Assembly: GCF_000158915.1 (NCBI RefSeq)
Contig: NZ_GG657754.1
Coordinates: forward strand, 1,178,219-1,218,524
Length of the DNA stretch: 40,306 bases
From: Streptomyces himastatinicus ATCC 53653
GTDB taxonomy: Bacteria > Actinomycetota > Actinomycetes > Streptomycetales > Streptomycetaceae
Direction of reading: 5' to 3'
The translations under genes and the position numbers were made by a program. Numbering within the stretch: the stretch's first letter is position 1; each line of letters starts with the position of its first letter. Shown one piece after another: positions 17,142 to 25,359 of the stretch. The notes under the pieces were generated by a model. That model was not told where the DNA came from and did not search any database. It saw only the letters and a list, made by a program, of their open reading frames with translations.

Positions 17142-18080
17142 TCACACGGGGGGTGCGGCGAAGAGGCCGCGGTCGGGGTCGTTGAACATCTCCCGGGAGA
17201 CGAAGTCGTTCATCGGGTTCGACGTCCCCCACTGGTCCGAGGTCTCCGGATCCTCCGTGGAGTACAGATGCGGATGCCAGGAGTCCTCGTCCAGCGTCTC
17301 CAGTTCCGTCGTGTACTCCATCGTGTTCCCGTTCGGATCATGGAAGTACGTGAACGTGTTGTCCCCCGCCCGATGCCGCCCCGGCCCCCACACCTTGTGG
17401 ACCCCGTCCCGCATCAGCCGGCCACTGCCCCGCATGTACTCATCCAGCCCCCGCATCTCGAACGAGGCATGATGGAGCGACACATGCGGACACCGCGCGA
17501 TCGCCATGCTGTGATGCTGCGGATTGCACCGCAGAAACCACATGATCCCGCCCAGCCGGGGATGCACATTGGTGTCCGTCAGCCGGAAATCCAGATACCT
17601 CTCGTACCACGCCAGCAGCTTCTCCGGCTCCGGTGAGTTCAACACCACGTGCGACAGCCGAACCGGAATGTCCTCACGCTCCTCGATCCGCCGGTGCTGC
17701 CGCGCCGCCACTTCGGTCGACACCTCGACCGTGCGGCCCTCCACATCGAAGAACCGGAAACCGTACCCCCCACCGGGCGTCTGCAGCACGTCCGGCTCCC
17801 CCACGAGGTGCACCCCGTCCGACGCCAGCCGCTCCGCCAGCGCATCCACCGACTCCCGGTCCGCGGCCCCGTAGGACACCAGATCCAGCCGCTTCTCCTG
17901 TGACCGCCGCACCCGGATCACATACTGCTCCGGCGACCCCTCGGCCGCGAAATACGTGACATCCCCATCGGAACCGACCTTCGTCAGCCCCCACTTCTCC
18001 TCATAGAACGCAATCTGCTTCTCATAATCCTGAACGGCGATATCCACATGCCGCAGATGAGTAATCGGACGATCATGCAT
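17142..18080 (-). CDS. Extradiol ring-cleavage dioxygenase (VOC superfamily, catechol 2,3-dioxygenase type)
   Basis: A 312-residue two-domain VOC protein expected to cleave a catecholic ring next to the hydroxyls using Fe(II) and O2. The first VOC repeat spans about residues 7-125 (LRHVDIAVQDYEKQIAFYEE). The second carries the metal site: His144 in RLSHVVLNS, His203 or 204 in VSLHHASFE, and Glu255 in GNTMEYTTE. His236 and Tyr245 are candidates for the second-shell residues. The ATG at 18080 begins at the domain start and has GGGAG upstream; the frame extends five codons further. The monooxygenase gene ends 47 bp before it on the same strand and could supply the diol. The exact substrate is unknown; the long acidic C-terminal tail is not typical of XylE. 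Confidence 0.88.
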   Translation of the reverse strand: MHDRPITHLRHVDIAVQDYEKQIAFYEEKWGLTKVGSDGDVTYFAAEGSPEQYVIRVRRSQEKRLDLVSYGAADRESVDALAERLASDGVHLVGEPDVLQTPGGGYGFRFFDVEGRTVEVSTEVAARQHRRIEEREDIPVRLSHVVLNSPEPEKLLAWYERYLDFRLTDTNVHPRLGGIMWFLRCNPQHHSMAIARCPHVSLHHASFEMRGLDEYMRGSGRLMRDGVHKVWGPGRHRAGDNTFTYFHDPNGNTMEYTTELETLDEDSWHPHLYSTEDPETSDQWGTSNPMNDFVSREMFNDPDRGLFAAPPV

Positions 18081-18127
18081 GACAAACTCCCGCATCGGTA
18101 AAAGGTTTGCTGCTGCGCAGCTCAGCG

Positions 18128-19657
18128 CTACGCGACGGTCTCTTCTGTCCGCGTCATCTCGCGACGGGATTCGCGCCCGTTCCCGAGGGGAAGCAGATCG
18201 AGCAGTCCTTCGACCTCGGCGGGCGTACGCGCCGTCCCCAGCACATAACGATCGGGACGCACCAGCACGGCCGACGACTCGACCGCATCAAGCAGTTCAC
18301 GGATGTGCCGCGGAGAGCTCAGGACAGCGATCTCCGGCTCGTCCTCCAGGGCCGTACGTACCGAAGCGGGCAGTCCGGCCAGCAGTTCGGGCGTCACGGC
18401 GAGCAGGAACCGGCGTCCGACGATGTCGTCGAGACGCTGCCCGTCGGGCAACATCGGCTGCGCCGAGATCCGTCCGGCGTGCGGGTCGGCCTGGCCGAGG
18501 TGCAGTCCCGGACCCAGCGCGGGCGCCGGCGGCGGGCACACGGTCTCGGGATTGGCGCGGCAATGAGCGTCCCGCCGGGCGGCGATCGCGGGGTCGGTGG
18601 TCTGGACGAGGTTGGCCATCGTCGCCGCCTCGTTGACCCAGTACCAGGCATGAGGCCGACGCTCGGACTCATACGTGTCGAGCAGGGACTCAGGCGCCCT
18701 CCCCTGCGCAACGAGACGGATCTTCCAGGCTAGATTGGCCACGTCCCGCATACCCGCGCACAGCCCCTGGCCGAACAGGGGCGGTGCCTGGTGAGCCGCG
18801 TCTCCCGCGAGGAACACGTTGCCGATCCGCCATGTGTCGGCGACGCGGGCCCGGAAGGTGTAGATGGAGCGGCGATCGGGCGTGAAGTTCTCAGGCGTGA
18901 GGAGGCCTTTGCTGAGCCGGGCGATGCCCTCGGAGGTGATGATCTCGTCCGGGTCATCGTCCGGGAGAACCTTGAGCTCGATGCGCGCCCGGTCACCTGG
19001 CAGCCTGAGCCAGAGCGCGGGACGGCTGTGGCGGCCGAGGGCCACCATGTCGCCCTCGATGTCAGCCGTTCCATGCAGGTGTCCATCGACGACGAGCCAC
19101 GGGTCGTCGACGCCGAGATTCTCGAGGGAAATCCCGAACGCCTCGCGGACCGTGGAGTTGGCGCCGTCGCAGGCGATTACCCAGCGTGCCGTGAGTGTTC
19201 GCTGCGTCCCCTCCGGTGTCTCGACTCGGCAGTGGACTCCCTCGGTGTCCTCCTCGATCCCCAACAGCTCGGTGCCGAGGCGGAGTTCCACACCGGGAAG
19301 CCGCTCGACCTCCGCGCGCAGAAGTGCGTCGATCTCCGGCTGATGGAACAGATTCTCGCCAGGCCATGCCTGGGGCCCCCACTCCCCCGTGACATGGGAC
19401 AAGAGCGTCTCGCCGGCTTCGTTCTCCATGCGGTAGTGGCACATGGGAGTGGTCAGGTCACAGACCTGCGAGGCCAGTCCTATCGGCTGGAAGGAGCGCA
19501 TGGCCTCGGCGTCGAAGTGCACGGCCCGCGCCTGCTTCCACATCTCCGGCCACTGCTCGATACCCACCGCTTGCACGCCGGCGTGGCCCAGCTCCACCAG
19601 GGTCTTCACCCCAACCGGTCCGCCACCGACGACCAGGACTTCGAAATCTCGGGACAT
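18128..19657 (-). CDS. Group A FAD-dependent aromatic monooxygenase (MhpA/PheA-like)
   Basis: A 509-residue flavoprotein hydroxylase. It has the FAD-binding GGGPVG near residue 11, the ACDGANSTVR (DG) motif near 163 and GDAAHQAPPLFGQGLCAGMRD near 284, all hallmarks of phenol or 3-(3-hydroxyphenyl)propionate hydroxylases. A thioredoxin-like C-terminal domain (about 390-500) is present, as in MhpA. The ATG at 19657 follows AGAGAG; a TTG one codon upstream is possible. It should hydroxylate an aromatic ring with NAD(P)H and O2 to give the catechol used by the downstream extradiol dioxygenase. A 186-bp spacer separates it from the NMT1-like gene upstream. Confidence 0.9.
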   Translation of the reverse strand: MSRDFEVLVVGGGPVGVKTLVELGHAGVQAVGIEQWPEMWKQARAVHFDAEAMRSFQPIGLASQVCDLTTPMCHYRMENEAGETLLSHVTGEWGPQAWPGENLFHQPEIDALLRAEVERLPGVELRLGTELLGIEEDTEGVHCRVETPEGTQRTLTARWVIACDGANSTVREAFGISLENLGVDDPWLVVDGHLHGTADIEGDMVALGRHSRPALWLRLPGDRARIELKVLPDDDPDEIITSEGIARLSKGLLTPENFTPDRRSIYTFRARVADTWRIGNVFLAGDAAHQAPPLFGQGLCAGMRDVANLAWKIRLVAQGRAPESLLDTYESERRPHAWYWVNEAATMANLVQTTDPAIAARRDAHCRANPETVCPPPAPALGPGLHLGQADPHAGRISAQPMLPDGQRLDDIVGRRFLLAVTPELLAGLPASVRTALEDEPEIAVLSSPRHIRELLDAVESSAVLVRPDRYVLGTARTPAEVEGLLDLLPLGNGRESRREMTRTEETVA

Positions 19658-19843
19658 CAAAACTCTCTCTAGGACTCACGTACTCGGCCGTACCGCTTTT
19701 CACTTGTGCACTCCGCGCCCGGACCTGCCGGTCGGCGTAACCGGATGTGGCTTCTCCCTGGAGCCTGCTTCACTCGACGAACCCGCTGGTCAGGAAGCAA
19801 GTGCCGACACTGCGACGATCGTGGGTCCGGAACAGGCAAGCGG

Positions 19844-20710
19844 TCATCGACCAAGCTCCAGGCCGAGTGGACCGCTGTCGTACAGGTCCTCCACCCTCGG
19901 CGCGGGATCGGGCAGCATGCCCAGTTCCCGCCGCATCGACACGATCCGCTCCAGCCCGGCGCGAACAGGAACCAGCGACACCGGACACGTACGCAACGCC
20001 GCCCGAGCCGCCCCGGTCCCGTAGCCGCCCCGTGCCAGCACCTCCAGCGCCTGCTCCCGCGGAGCACCGGACAACCACCTGCGGGCCGCCTCCAACGCCC
20101 CGAGATAGCGCGACAACCTTTCCCCGTCGTGCAGTGCGGCGGCCCCGGCCACCACACCCTGTCCGGGAAAGTCGGGCACCTCTTCCACCACCGAGATCAG
20201 CTCCACCAGGCGCTCCCGGATTGCCAGTTCATCCAGTGGCGGGCCCAACAAGGTGGCGTCCACAGTCCCCTCGCGCAGCGCCTCGAAGCGCTCACGCACC
20301 CCGCCCACCGGCACCCACTCGCAATCGGCCGACTCCAATCCGCGCTGGGCCAGAAGTCGGCGGAGCACCACTGCGAAGCCGTTGTCCAAGGCGTCGACAC
20401 CCAGCCTCGCGCCCCGCAAGTCCTGGACCTTCTCGATCGAGGACCGCGCCACCAGCCGAAGCGGCGTCGTCGACTCCACCTGCGCCACCACGCGCAGCTC
20501 CCCGCCACCCCGGTTCCACACCACCAGGTTGTCCACGGCCGTCACACCCACATCGACATCCCCGCCGACCAGCCGATCCCGCTGATCCGACGACGACTCG
20601 ATCAGCACCGTCTCGACCTCGAGACCGGAATCAGCGAACAACCCCAGCTCATCGGCCACGACGCTGACAGCAGGCGGAACGAACACCGCCTGTCGCAAAC
20701 ACACCGTCAT
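19844..20710 (-). CDS. NMT1/SsuA-type periplasmic-binding-fold protein without export signal
   Basis: A 288-residue protein with the fold of nitrate/sulfonate/taurine-type binding proteins: VADELGLFADSGLEVETVLI, GDVDVGVTAVDNLVVWN, the hinge LRGARLGVDALDNGFAVVLRRLL, and a C-terminal domain with LGPPLDELAI. I see no signal peptide or lipobox; the product starts MTVCLRQAVFVPPA. No ABC ATPase or permease is nearby. It may be a cytosolic ligand sensor or an enzyme built on this fold. GGAGAGGAG lies just before the ATG at 20710 and the frame upstream has no better start. It is first in the minus-strand aromatic run, with a perfect 17-bp palindrome in its promoter region. Confidence 0.75.
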   Translation of the reverse strand: MTVCLRQAVFVPPAVSVVADELGLFADSGLEVETVLIESSSDQRDRLVGGDVDVGVTAVDNLVVWNRGGGELRVVAQVESTTPLRLVARSSIEKVQDLRGARLGVDALDNGFAVVLRRLLAQRGLESADCEWVPVGGVRERFEALREGTVDATLLGPPLDELAIRERLVELISVVEEVPDFPGQGVVAGAAALHDGERLSRYLGALEAARRWLSGAPREQALEVLARGGYGTGAARAALRTCPVSLVPVRAGLERIVSMRRELGMLPDPAPRVEDLYDSGPLGLELGR

Positions 20711-20731
20711 CCGGCGCTCCTCTCCTCCACG

Positions 20732-20770
20732 AGGGTGCACTCACCCTAGCATCCGATACGGAACGTATCG
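20732..20770. promoter_or_regulatory. Two palindromes in the promoter of the aromatic operon
   Basis: CGATACG-GAA-CGTATCG (20754-20770, perfect 7+3+7) lies 44 bp before the NMT1-like start, next to a second perfect inverted repeat AGGGTG-CACT-CACCCT (20732-20747). On the minus strand TAGGGT (20742-20747) could be the -10, placing the first palindrome over the -35 and spacer, a repressor position. The first palindrome recurs at 14700-14712. Confidence 0.65.
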
Positions 20771-20867
20771 CATCGATAGAGTGACGACTCGACGCTCTCT
20801 CGCAGTCAAGTACCCTTGCAGCGGCCTTCACGTCGCACGATCTAGCCGACCCAGCAAATACCCGATG

Positions 20868-20884
20868 CGATACGTTTCGTTTTC
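20868..20884. promoter_or_regulatory. Third CGATACG-type operator candidate
   Basis: CGATACG-TTT-CGTTTT, read on the other strand, shares ACGAAACGTATCGCATCG with ACGGAACGTATCGCATCG at 20758-20775 (17 of 18 identical). It lies about 100 bp right of the operator at 20754 and faces the eroded region, so it may once have controlled a divergent gene. The stretch from 20885 to 21066 holds no gene I can assign. Confidence 0.55.
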
Positions 20885-21066
20885 CATAAGGACCTACGGC
20901 GCCATCGGCGATCTGCTCTGTGACCGTCTTCATCAGCGATCCGCCGTCGGCAGTGACCGGACCGGGTTGCCCGCCGGAGCCGCCTCAAGGATCACGAGGG
21001 TGGGAGTACGACGGCTGGGTCTGGGCGTACGGCAGGTCGTATCTGCCGCACGCAGCCGGGAAACGG

Positions 21067-21477
21067 TCAAGACACCTTCTCCAAAGTGCCCTGGCCGTCG
21101 AAGGAGAAGTCCTCCCCGACCATCAGACCGTCGCGGAACGGGATGACGATGACCTGCCTCGCCGTCTGCACGAACTCGTCGTCGGCCGTCCCCCCCGACC
21201 GGCAGGGACACTCAGCCCGTCCGCCGTTCCGCTCGACCATGGCGGGACCGCCGTAGTAGTGGTAAACGCAGTCCTCCACCAGCGTCGCCATCGTCCGGTC
21301 GATGTCGTGATCGCGCACCTAGGCGACCGAATGCTCGATCAGCACGGCGATCATCGCAGCATGCTTCGGATTCTCCGTCTCCGCCTTCCCGGCTTGGAGG
21401 AACTCGACGAACCTCGCCATGTCGGGCAGGCGAGCCCCCGACCGCGTCGACTCCTCGTGCTGTTCAACATTCGCCAT
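21067..21477 (-). pseudogene. SnoaL/NTF2-like protein, broken
   Basis: The minus strand reads MANVEQHEESTRSGARLPDM and continues to IEHSVA, then an in-frame TAG (about 21320), then VRDHDIDRTMATLVEDCVYH and YYGGPAM, and later IPFRDGLMVGEDFSFDGQ. This is an NTF2-like (SnoaL) fold. The central part between the GGPAM and FRDGLMV segments is about 40 residues too short compared with the family, so an internal deletion as well as the stop codon have removed function. It lies among other broken catabolic genes. Confidence 0.7.
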
Positions 21478-21550
21478 GATTCTCGGGATCGGTTGAGCCA
21501 CGTTCCCCAGGTGCTCCGGCCCTCGCGCGAACTGGATGCGGCATCGTTCG

Positions 21551-21775
21551 TCAGTTCGGCCACGAGCCGTCGACGACCCTGTCGCCGTGGCCGCCCTTGC
21601 GGGTGGTCTTGGGATCTGTATCGGGCCACCCGGCCAGGTGCAGGTGCATCGTGCTCGCGGCCGTCAGCACCTCGATGAAGTACGGGCCGTCCGCGGCGAT
21701 CGCACGGCGGATCGCCGGCGCGAGCTCGTCCGCCTTCTCCACCCGCTCGCCCGTGCGTCGCGGCCTCGTCAGCAG
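21551..21775 (-). pseudogene. C-terminal remnant of a thiamine-diphosphate enzyme
   Basis: About 70 codons read TGERVEKADELAPAIRRAIA, then DGPYFIEVLTA and a natural-looking end at a stop codon (21551). This is the typical last segment of acetolactate synthase/benzoylformate decarboxylase-like enzymes. The cofactor-binding core (GDG...N motif) is absent, so only the tail remains. Confidence 0.6.
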
Positions 21776-22721
21776 TTGTCATCGATTACTCCTCCACGTG
21801 CCTCGTATCGGCGGATCTCAGGAACCGGCGGTGCCCCGTAGCCGGTGGCGCAGCTCACCGCGGTGACGATCTGCGCGCGGTCGGGGTCGTCCTGGCGGCC
21901 TTCGAACCAGAAGTAGCCGTCCTCGTCACGGCGCGCCTTGTCGCCGGTGAAATACCAGCCGTTGGCGAACGCGGCAGCGGTGGCGTCAGGATCACGCCAG
22001 TAGTCGGCGAACAGCCCGACCGGCAGTCCGCGCGTACCCTCTTCCCACATCCGGATCACTTCGGGATTGAGCGGCTCGCCGGCCGAGACGCAATGGCGCA
22101 GCCTGAAGAGGTCGTAGCGCGCGAGATCGGCAACGACCAGCGAGCGGTACAGGGTCGGCGGCGCACAGAGCGTCGTGACCCCGTGACGTGCGAGGGTGCC
22201 GAGGATCAGATCGGCTGGCCGTGACCACGTGACCGAGCCCGAAGCTCGCCTGGGTGTGCGCGACCATCTTGGGATACGCGACCGTGCCGGACGTGAAGTA
22301 GATGAGCATCATGGCGTCGGCAGCGGTCGGGTCGGCCGGCGTAGGCCCGTCCGAAGCCCGCGCCAGCAGCGTACAGGGACGGCGCCGATCCGGATCGCGC
22401 CGAGCAGGGCCACGTACCACTCGGCGATACGCGGGAGCATCACGAAGATCCGCTCGCCCCTGCCGACACCGATCCCGGCGAGGGCATGACCCATACGCCG
22501 GCTCGCCAGGTCGAGTCACGAAAGGTGAACGACGCGGCGACGCCGCCATCGCGGCGCAGTGTCACCAGGGCGAGCTCGTCCGGGCTCTGCTCCGCCCGGC
22601 GTTCGAGGATGTCCAGGACGGCGTTGAACCGTTCCGGCACCTCCCAGTGGAACCGAGCCCGCTCGGCGTCGTAATCCGTCATGTTGGGAGCGGCATCCCG
22701 TCCCGGACGTGTTACCGACAT
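21769..22721 (-). pseudogene. Acyl-CoA synthetase (AMP-forming), broken by frameshifts and deletions
   Basis: Pieces of one acyl-CoA ligase lie in order but in different frames on the minus strand. They are the N-terminus (DYDAERARFHWEVPERFN, from an ATG at 22721 or 22682), GIGVGRGERIFVMLPRIAEW, the AMP-binding piece MLIYFTSGTVAYPKMVAH, and FADYWRDPDATAAAFANGWY with FTGDKARRDEDGYFWFEGR. At least three frame changes are needed and the C-terminal lysine domain is missing. A medium-chain or aromatic acid CoA ligase is the likely ancestor. It may have served the same catabolic pathway as the intact neighbours. Confidence 0.75.
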
Positions 22722-22978
22722 GCGCTGTCTCACTTTCCACGGGGCGGCGGACTCGCACTGGCTGCGGCGAATTGAGGCTCGCCAGGCGGATCCATCTCCG
22801 TAAACCCCTGAAAGGGAGCGCCCGTTGTTCTACTTTCGAACGCTGGCGGCGGTCGGGGCCGCCCTTAACCTCGCAGTCTGTCCCCCGACCTGCTCGGGCA
22901 CCATGTGCGCCTGCGAGAGCGTCGTTCGTGCGTCCGCACCGGGGACTGAGTCGTTCCAAGCATCACCGTGGAGGACGG

Positions 22979-23500
22979 ATGAGCATGGACGAGTTTCGTT
23001 TCGATGGACGAGTGGCGCTCGTGACCGGCGCGGGCAGCAACCCCGGGCTCGGGCGGTCGTACGCGCTGCTCCTGGCATCAAGGGGCCGGCGGCGAGGCCG
23101 TGGGCGACGGCCACTCCGTGGCCGAGCGCGACGGCGCGCGAGCGAATCGTGGTGCAATGGCCGCCCGGAACTACGGGCGGTTCGTCAACGTCAGCTCGAG
23201 CGCCGCGTGGGTGGGCCTGCCCACCCAGTCGATGGCGAACGTCATCTCGCCCTACGCCGACACCTTGGCACTGCGGACGATGCTCACGTCGGAGAACAGC
23301 GAGTGCAACCAGGCATCGGGGCAGACGCCCGAGGTGGTGGCCCCGGTCGCGGCATGGCTTGCCCATGAGGACTGCACGGTCACCGGCAAGGTGCTCCAAG
23401 CAGCCGGAGGCTCCGTCAGCGAGGCCTACCTCGTCCACGGCGCAGAGACGGAGCCGAACCCACAGCTGACGGCGGAGCTCCGGCACGATGCGGTGGCGGC
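22979..23500 (+). pseudogene. SDR dehydrogenase (MFE-2/hydroxyacyl-CoA type), broken
   Basis: An ATG with GGAGGA upstream opens MSMDEFRFDGRVALVTGAGS with the SDR cofactor motif, but the reading frame shifts near 23090. The next frame gives GGEAVGDGHSVAE, then NYGRFVNVSSSAAWVGLPTQ and later VVAPVAAWLAHEDCTVTGKV with QAAGGSVSEAYLVHGAE. The NNAG segment and the Tyr-x3-Lys region are deleted. The ancestor looks like the (3R)-hydroxyacyl-CoA dehydrogenase/enoyl-type SDR family. It is divergent from the broken acyl-CoA ligase. Confidence 0.75.
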
Positions 23501-23555
23501 TCCTCGCATGGTGATGGCGGGGGCGAGCCGTCCGCCATCACCCTTCACTCGAGCG

Positions 23556-24926
23556 TCAGGACGACGCCAGAGCATCGCACCAGCGCTGCCACCAGCGGCG
23601 CTGGTTCTTCTCGCCAAAGGCCGAAGTACTTGCCTCTCCGGGCCCGATCCAATCGAGCCTGGGCTCGTAATCGCTCATGCCGTCCAAGCCCATCTCGAAG
23701 TTGAGCTTCATGTCCTTACGGGCGAACGCCGAGCGACCCACCATAGGACCGCCGCGCCAGACGACGGTGTCGTCCTGCTCGAAGACCCCCGAGGGGCTGA
23801 AGCCCAAGACACTGGCGTCGTACGACGCGTGGTTGAACTCCGGCGGCGCCGCGTTCCACACCAGGGGCCAGTTCCACAGCTCGAACTCCTCGGACCCGCG
23901 CGGCTGCCACTGTCGCAGGCAGGTGAAGCTCACCGGAGGCAGGCCCGGCTCGGGCGGGGTAGCGGCATGGATGAGCGACAGGTTCGGAAAGATCGTGAAC
24001 CCGACCACCGTGTACCGGGACTCCAGGAACTCACGCTGGTCGGCGTCGAAGCGGGTGAGATCGAAGGTCGAGGTCACCTCGGACGGATAGTCCATGATCC
24101 CGTAGTGCGGCTCAGGCAGGAAACCCCGGCTGACGATGAGCCCGTGCCCGCCTTCGAGAGTGACATGGAAGTTCCCGGTGGACGCGCCCCCGGCGTCGGG
24201 AAGGAGACCGATGTCCTCGAGCGAGCGGTGTGCGGACTGCACGTGGTAGGCGTCGCCGACGAAGTTCTCGGCGCCTGACTTCCAGTTGGCCGGCACGATC
24301 CAGCGGTGCGGATCGCCGGCCACCCTCATCCCCTGTTCGTTGAGGCCGAACAACACGTCCAAGTACCAGCACATGTCGCCCAGGTACTCGCGCAGCGGCA
24401 TCGCCTGCGGATCCAGGCAGGCGAAGATCAACCCCTGGTAGCTGTCCACGTGGGGCGCCTTCCGCAGCCCCCAGCGGGCGGTGTCGATCTTGGGGTACGC
24501 CTTGGCGCGGAAAGGCGCGCCGTTCCACTCACCGGAGTTCTTGTAGATCCAGCCGTGATACGGGCACCGAAAATGCGACGTGTTTCCCTTCTCTGCCCGG
24601 CATACGGGCGAGGCGCGGTGCACGCAGTTGTTCATCAACAGCTGGATCTCGCCACTTTCGTCGCGAACCAGAATGAACTGATCCTCACCGATGTAGCGGA
24701 GCACGTAGTCGCCGGGATCGGAAATCTCCGAAATGTGTCCGACGAAAACCCAGCACCGCGTGAAAATGCGGTCCAGCTCGGCACGATGGATATCGGGATC
24801 GTTCAACACCCGTGGCGAAAGCATCCCTTGCTCGAGATCCTTCCGGACCTCTGCAAGGAAGGCTTGCATCGACCCGTTCAGTGAACCGTAACTGCTGGTT
24901 CCGCCCTGCTGGTCAGCAGAGACCAT
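23556..24926 (-). CDS. Rieske aromatic ring-hydroxylating dioxygenase, alpha subunit
   Basis: A 456-residue catalytic subunit. The Rieske 2Fe-2S ligands are Cys101, His103, Cys121 and His124 (CVH...CPYH). The mononuclear iron site is GDAYHVQSAH with His228 and His233, the bridging Asp225, and a later Asp in the VFEQDD segment. The length matches naphthalene/biphenyl-type alpha subunits. AAGGAGGA precedes the ATG at 24926. It would add O2 across an aromatic ring to give a cis-dihydrodiol with electrons from the ferredoxin and reductase encoded divergently at 25.2-26.6 kb. The beta subunit is on the other strand, an unusual split. The substrate is unknown. Confidence 0.93.
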   Translation of the reverse strand: MVSADQQGGTSSYGSLNGSMQAFLAEVRKDLEQGMLSPRVLNDPDIHRAELDRIFTRCWVFVGHISEISDPGDYVLRYIGEDQFILVRDESGEIQLLMNNCVHRASPVCRAEKGNTSHFRCPYHGWIYKNSGEWNGAPFRAKAYPKIDTARWGLRKAPHVDSYQGLIFACLDPQAMPLREYLGDMCWYLDVLFGLNEQGMRVAGDPHRWIVPANWKSGAENFVGDAYHVQSAHRSLEDIGLLPDAGGASTGNFHVTLEGGHGLIVSRGFLPEPHYGIMDYPSEVTSTFDLTRFDADQREFLESRYTVVGFTIFPNLSLIHAATPPEPGLPPVSFTCLRQWQPRGSEEFELWNWPLVWNAAPPEFNHASYDASVLGFSPSGVFEQDDTVVWRGGPMVGRSAFARKDMKLNFEMGLDGMSDYEPRLDWIGPGEASTSAFGEKNQRRWWQRWCDALASS

Positions 24927-25165
24927 CACATCCTCCTTGAGTTCGCTTTCCGGGGCGCCTGTCCGTCACGCGTTGAAATTCCAGGCGACATTACCGCCGA
25001 CGCTATCCCCGTCGATCCACCGGCGTGACCCTTCGAAGGGAGCAAACTTTCTCCGACCTTCGGACGGTGTTCGCCGTCGAGGAAGGCCGCTACCGTCGGA
25101 TTCGATCGACTGCAACGCATTACGGCCGGTGATAGGCCACGCATCGTCGGCAAGGAATGGGAGAC

Positions 25166-25357
25166 ATGAAGGTATTGGTGGACCGCGGGAAGTGTCAGGG
25201 TTACGGCAACTGTGTCGTCGCCGAACCGCGGGTGTTCGATCTCCACGACGACGGGCTCGTCGAGCTTCTCGTCGACGAGCCTCCGGAGGAGCTGCGGGCC
25301 CAAGTGAAGCATGCCGTTCGCGACTGTCCGGCGCGCGCGCTGGGCCTGGGGGACTGA
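25166..25357 (+). CDS. 3Fe-4S type ferredoxin
   Basis: A 63-residue small ferredoxin. It has CQGYGNC near residue 10 and a final DCPARAL, i.e. three cysteines in the spacing of the single-cluster ferredoxins that serve P450s and some Rieske oxygenases. AAGGA lies nine bases before the ATG at 25166; an ATG at 25157 would have its site too close. It precedes the ferredoxin reductase gene by 2 bp. It probably carries electrons to the alpha subunit transcribed in the opposite direction. Confidence 0.9.
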   Translation: MKVLVDRGKCQGYGNCVVAEPRVFDLHDDGLVELLVDEPPEELRAQVKHAVRDCPARALGLGD

Positions 25358-25359
25358 CG

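Noticed and set aside
14645..17185. 846-codon plus-strand frame across the MFS and FAH genes
   Set aside because: Gln/His/Arg-rich shadow. The minus-strand genes have clear families, motifs and ribosome sites.
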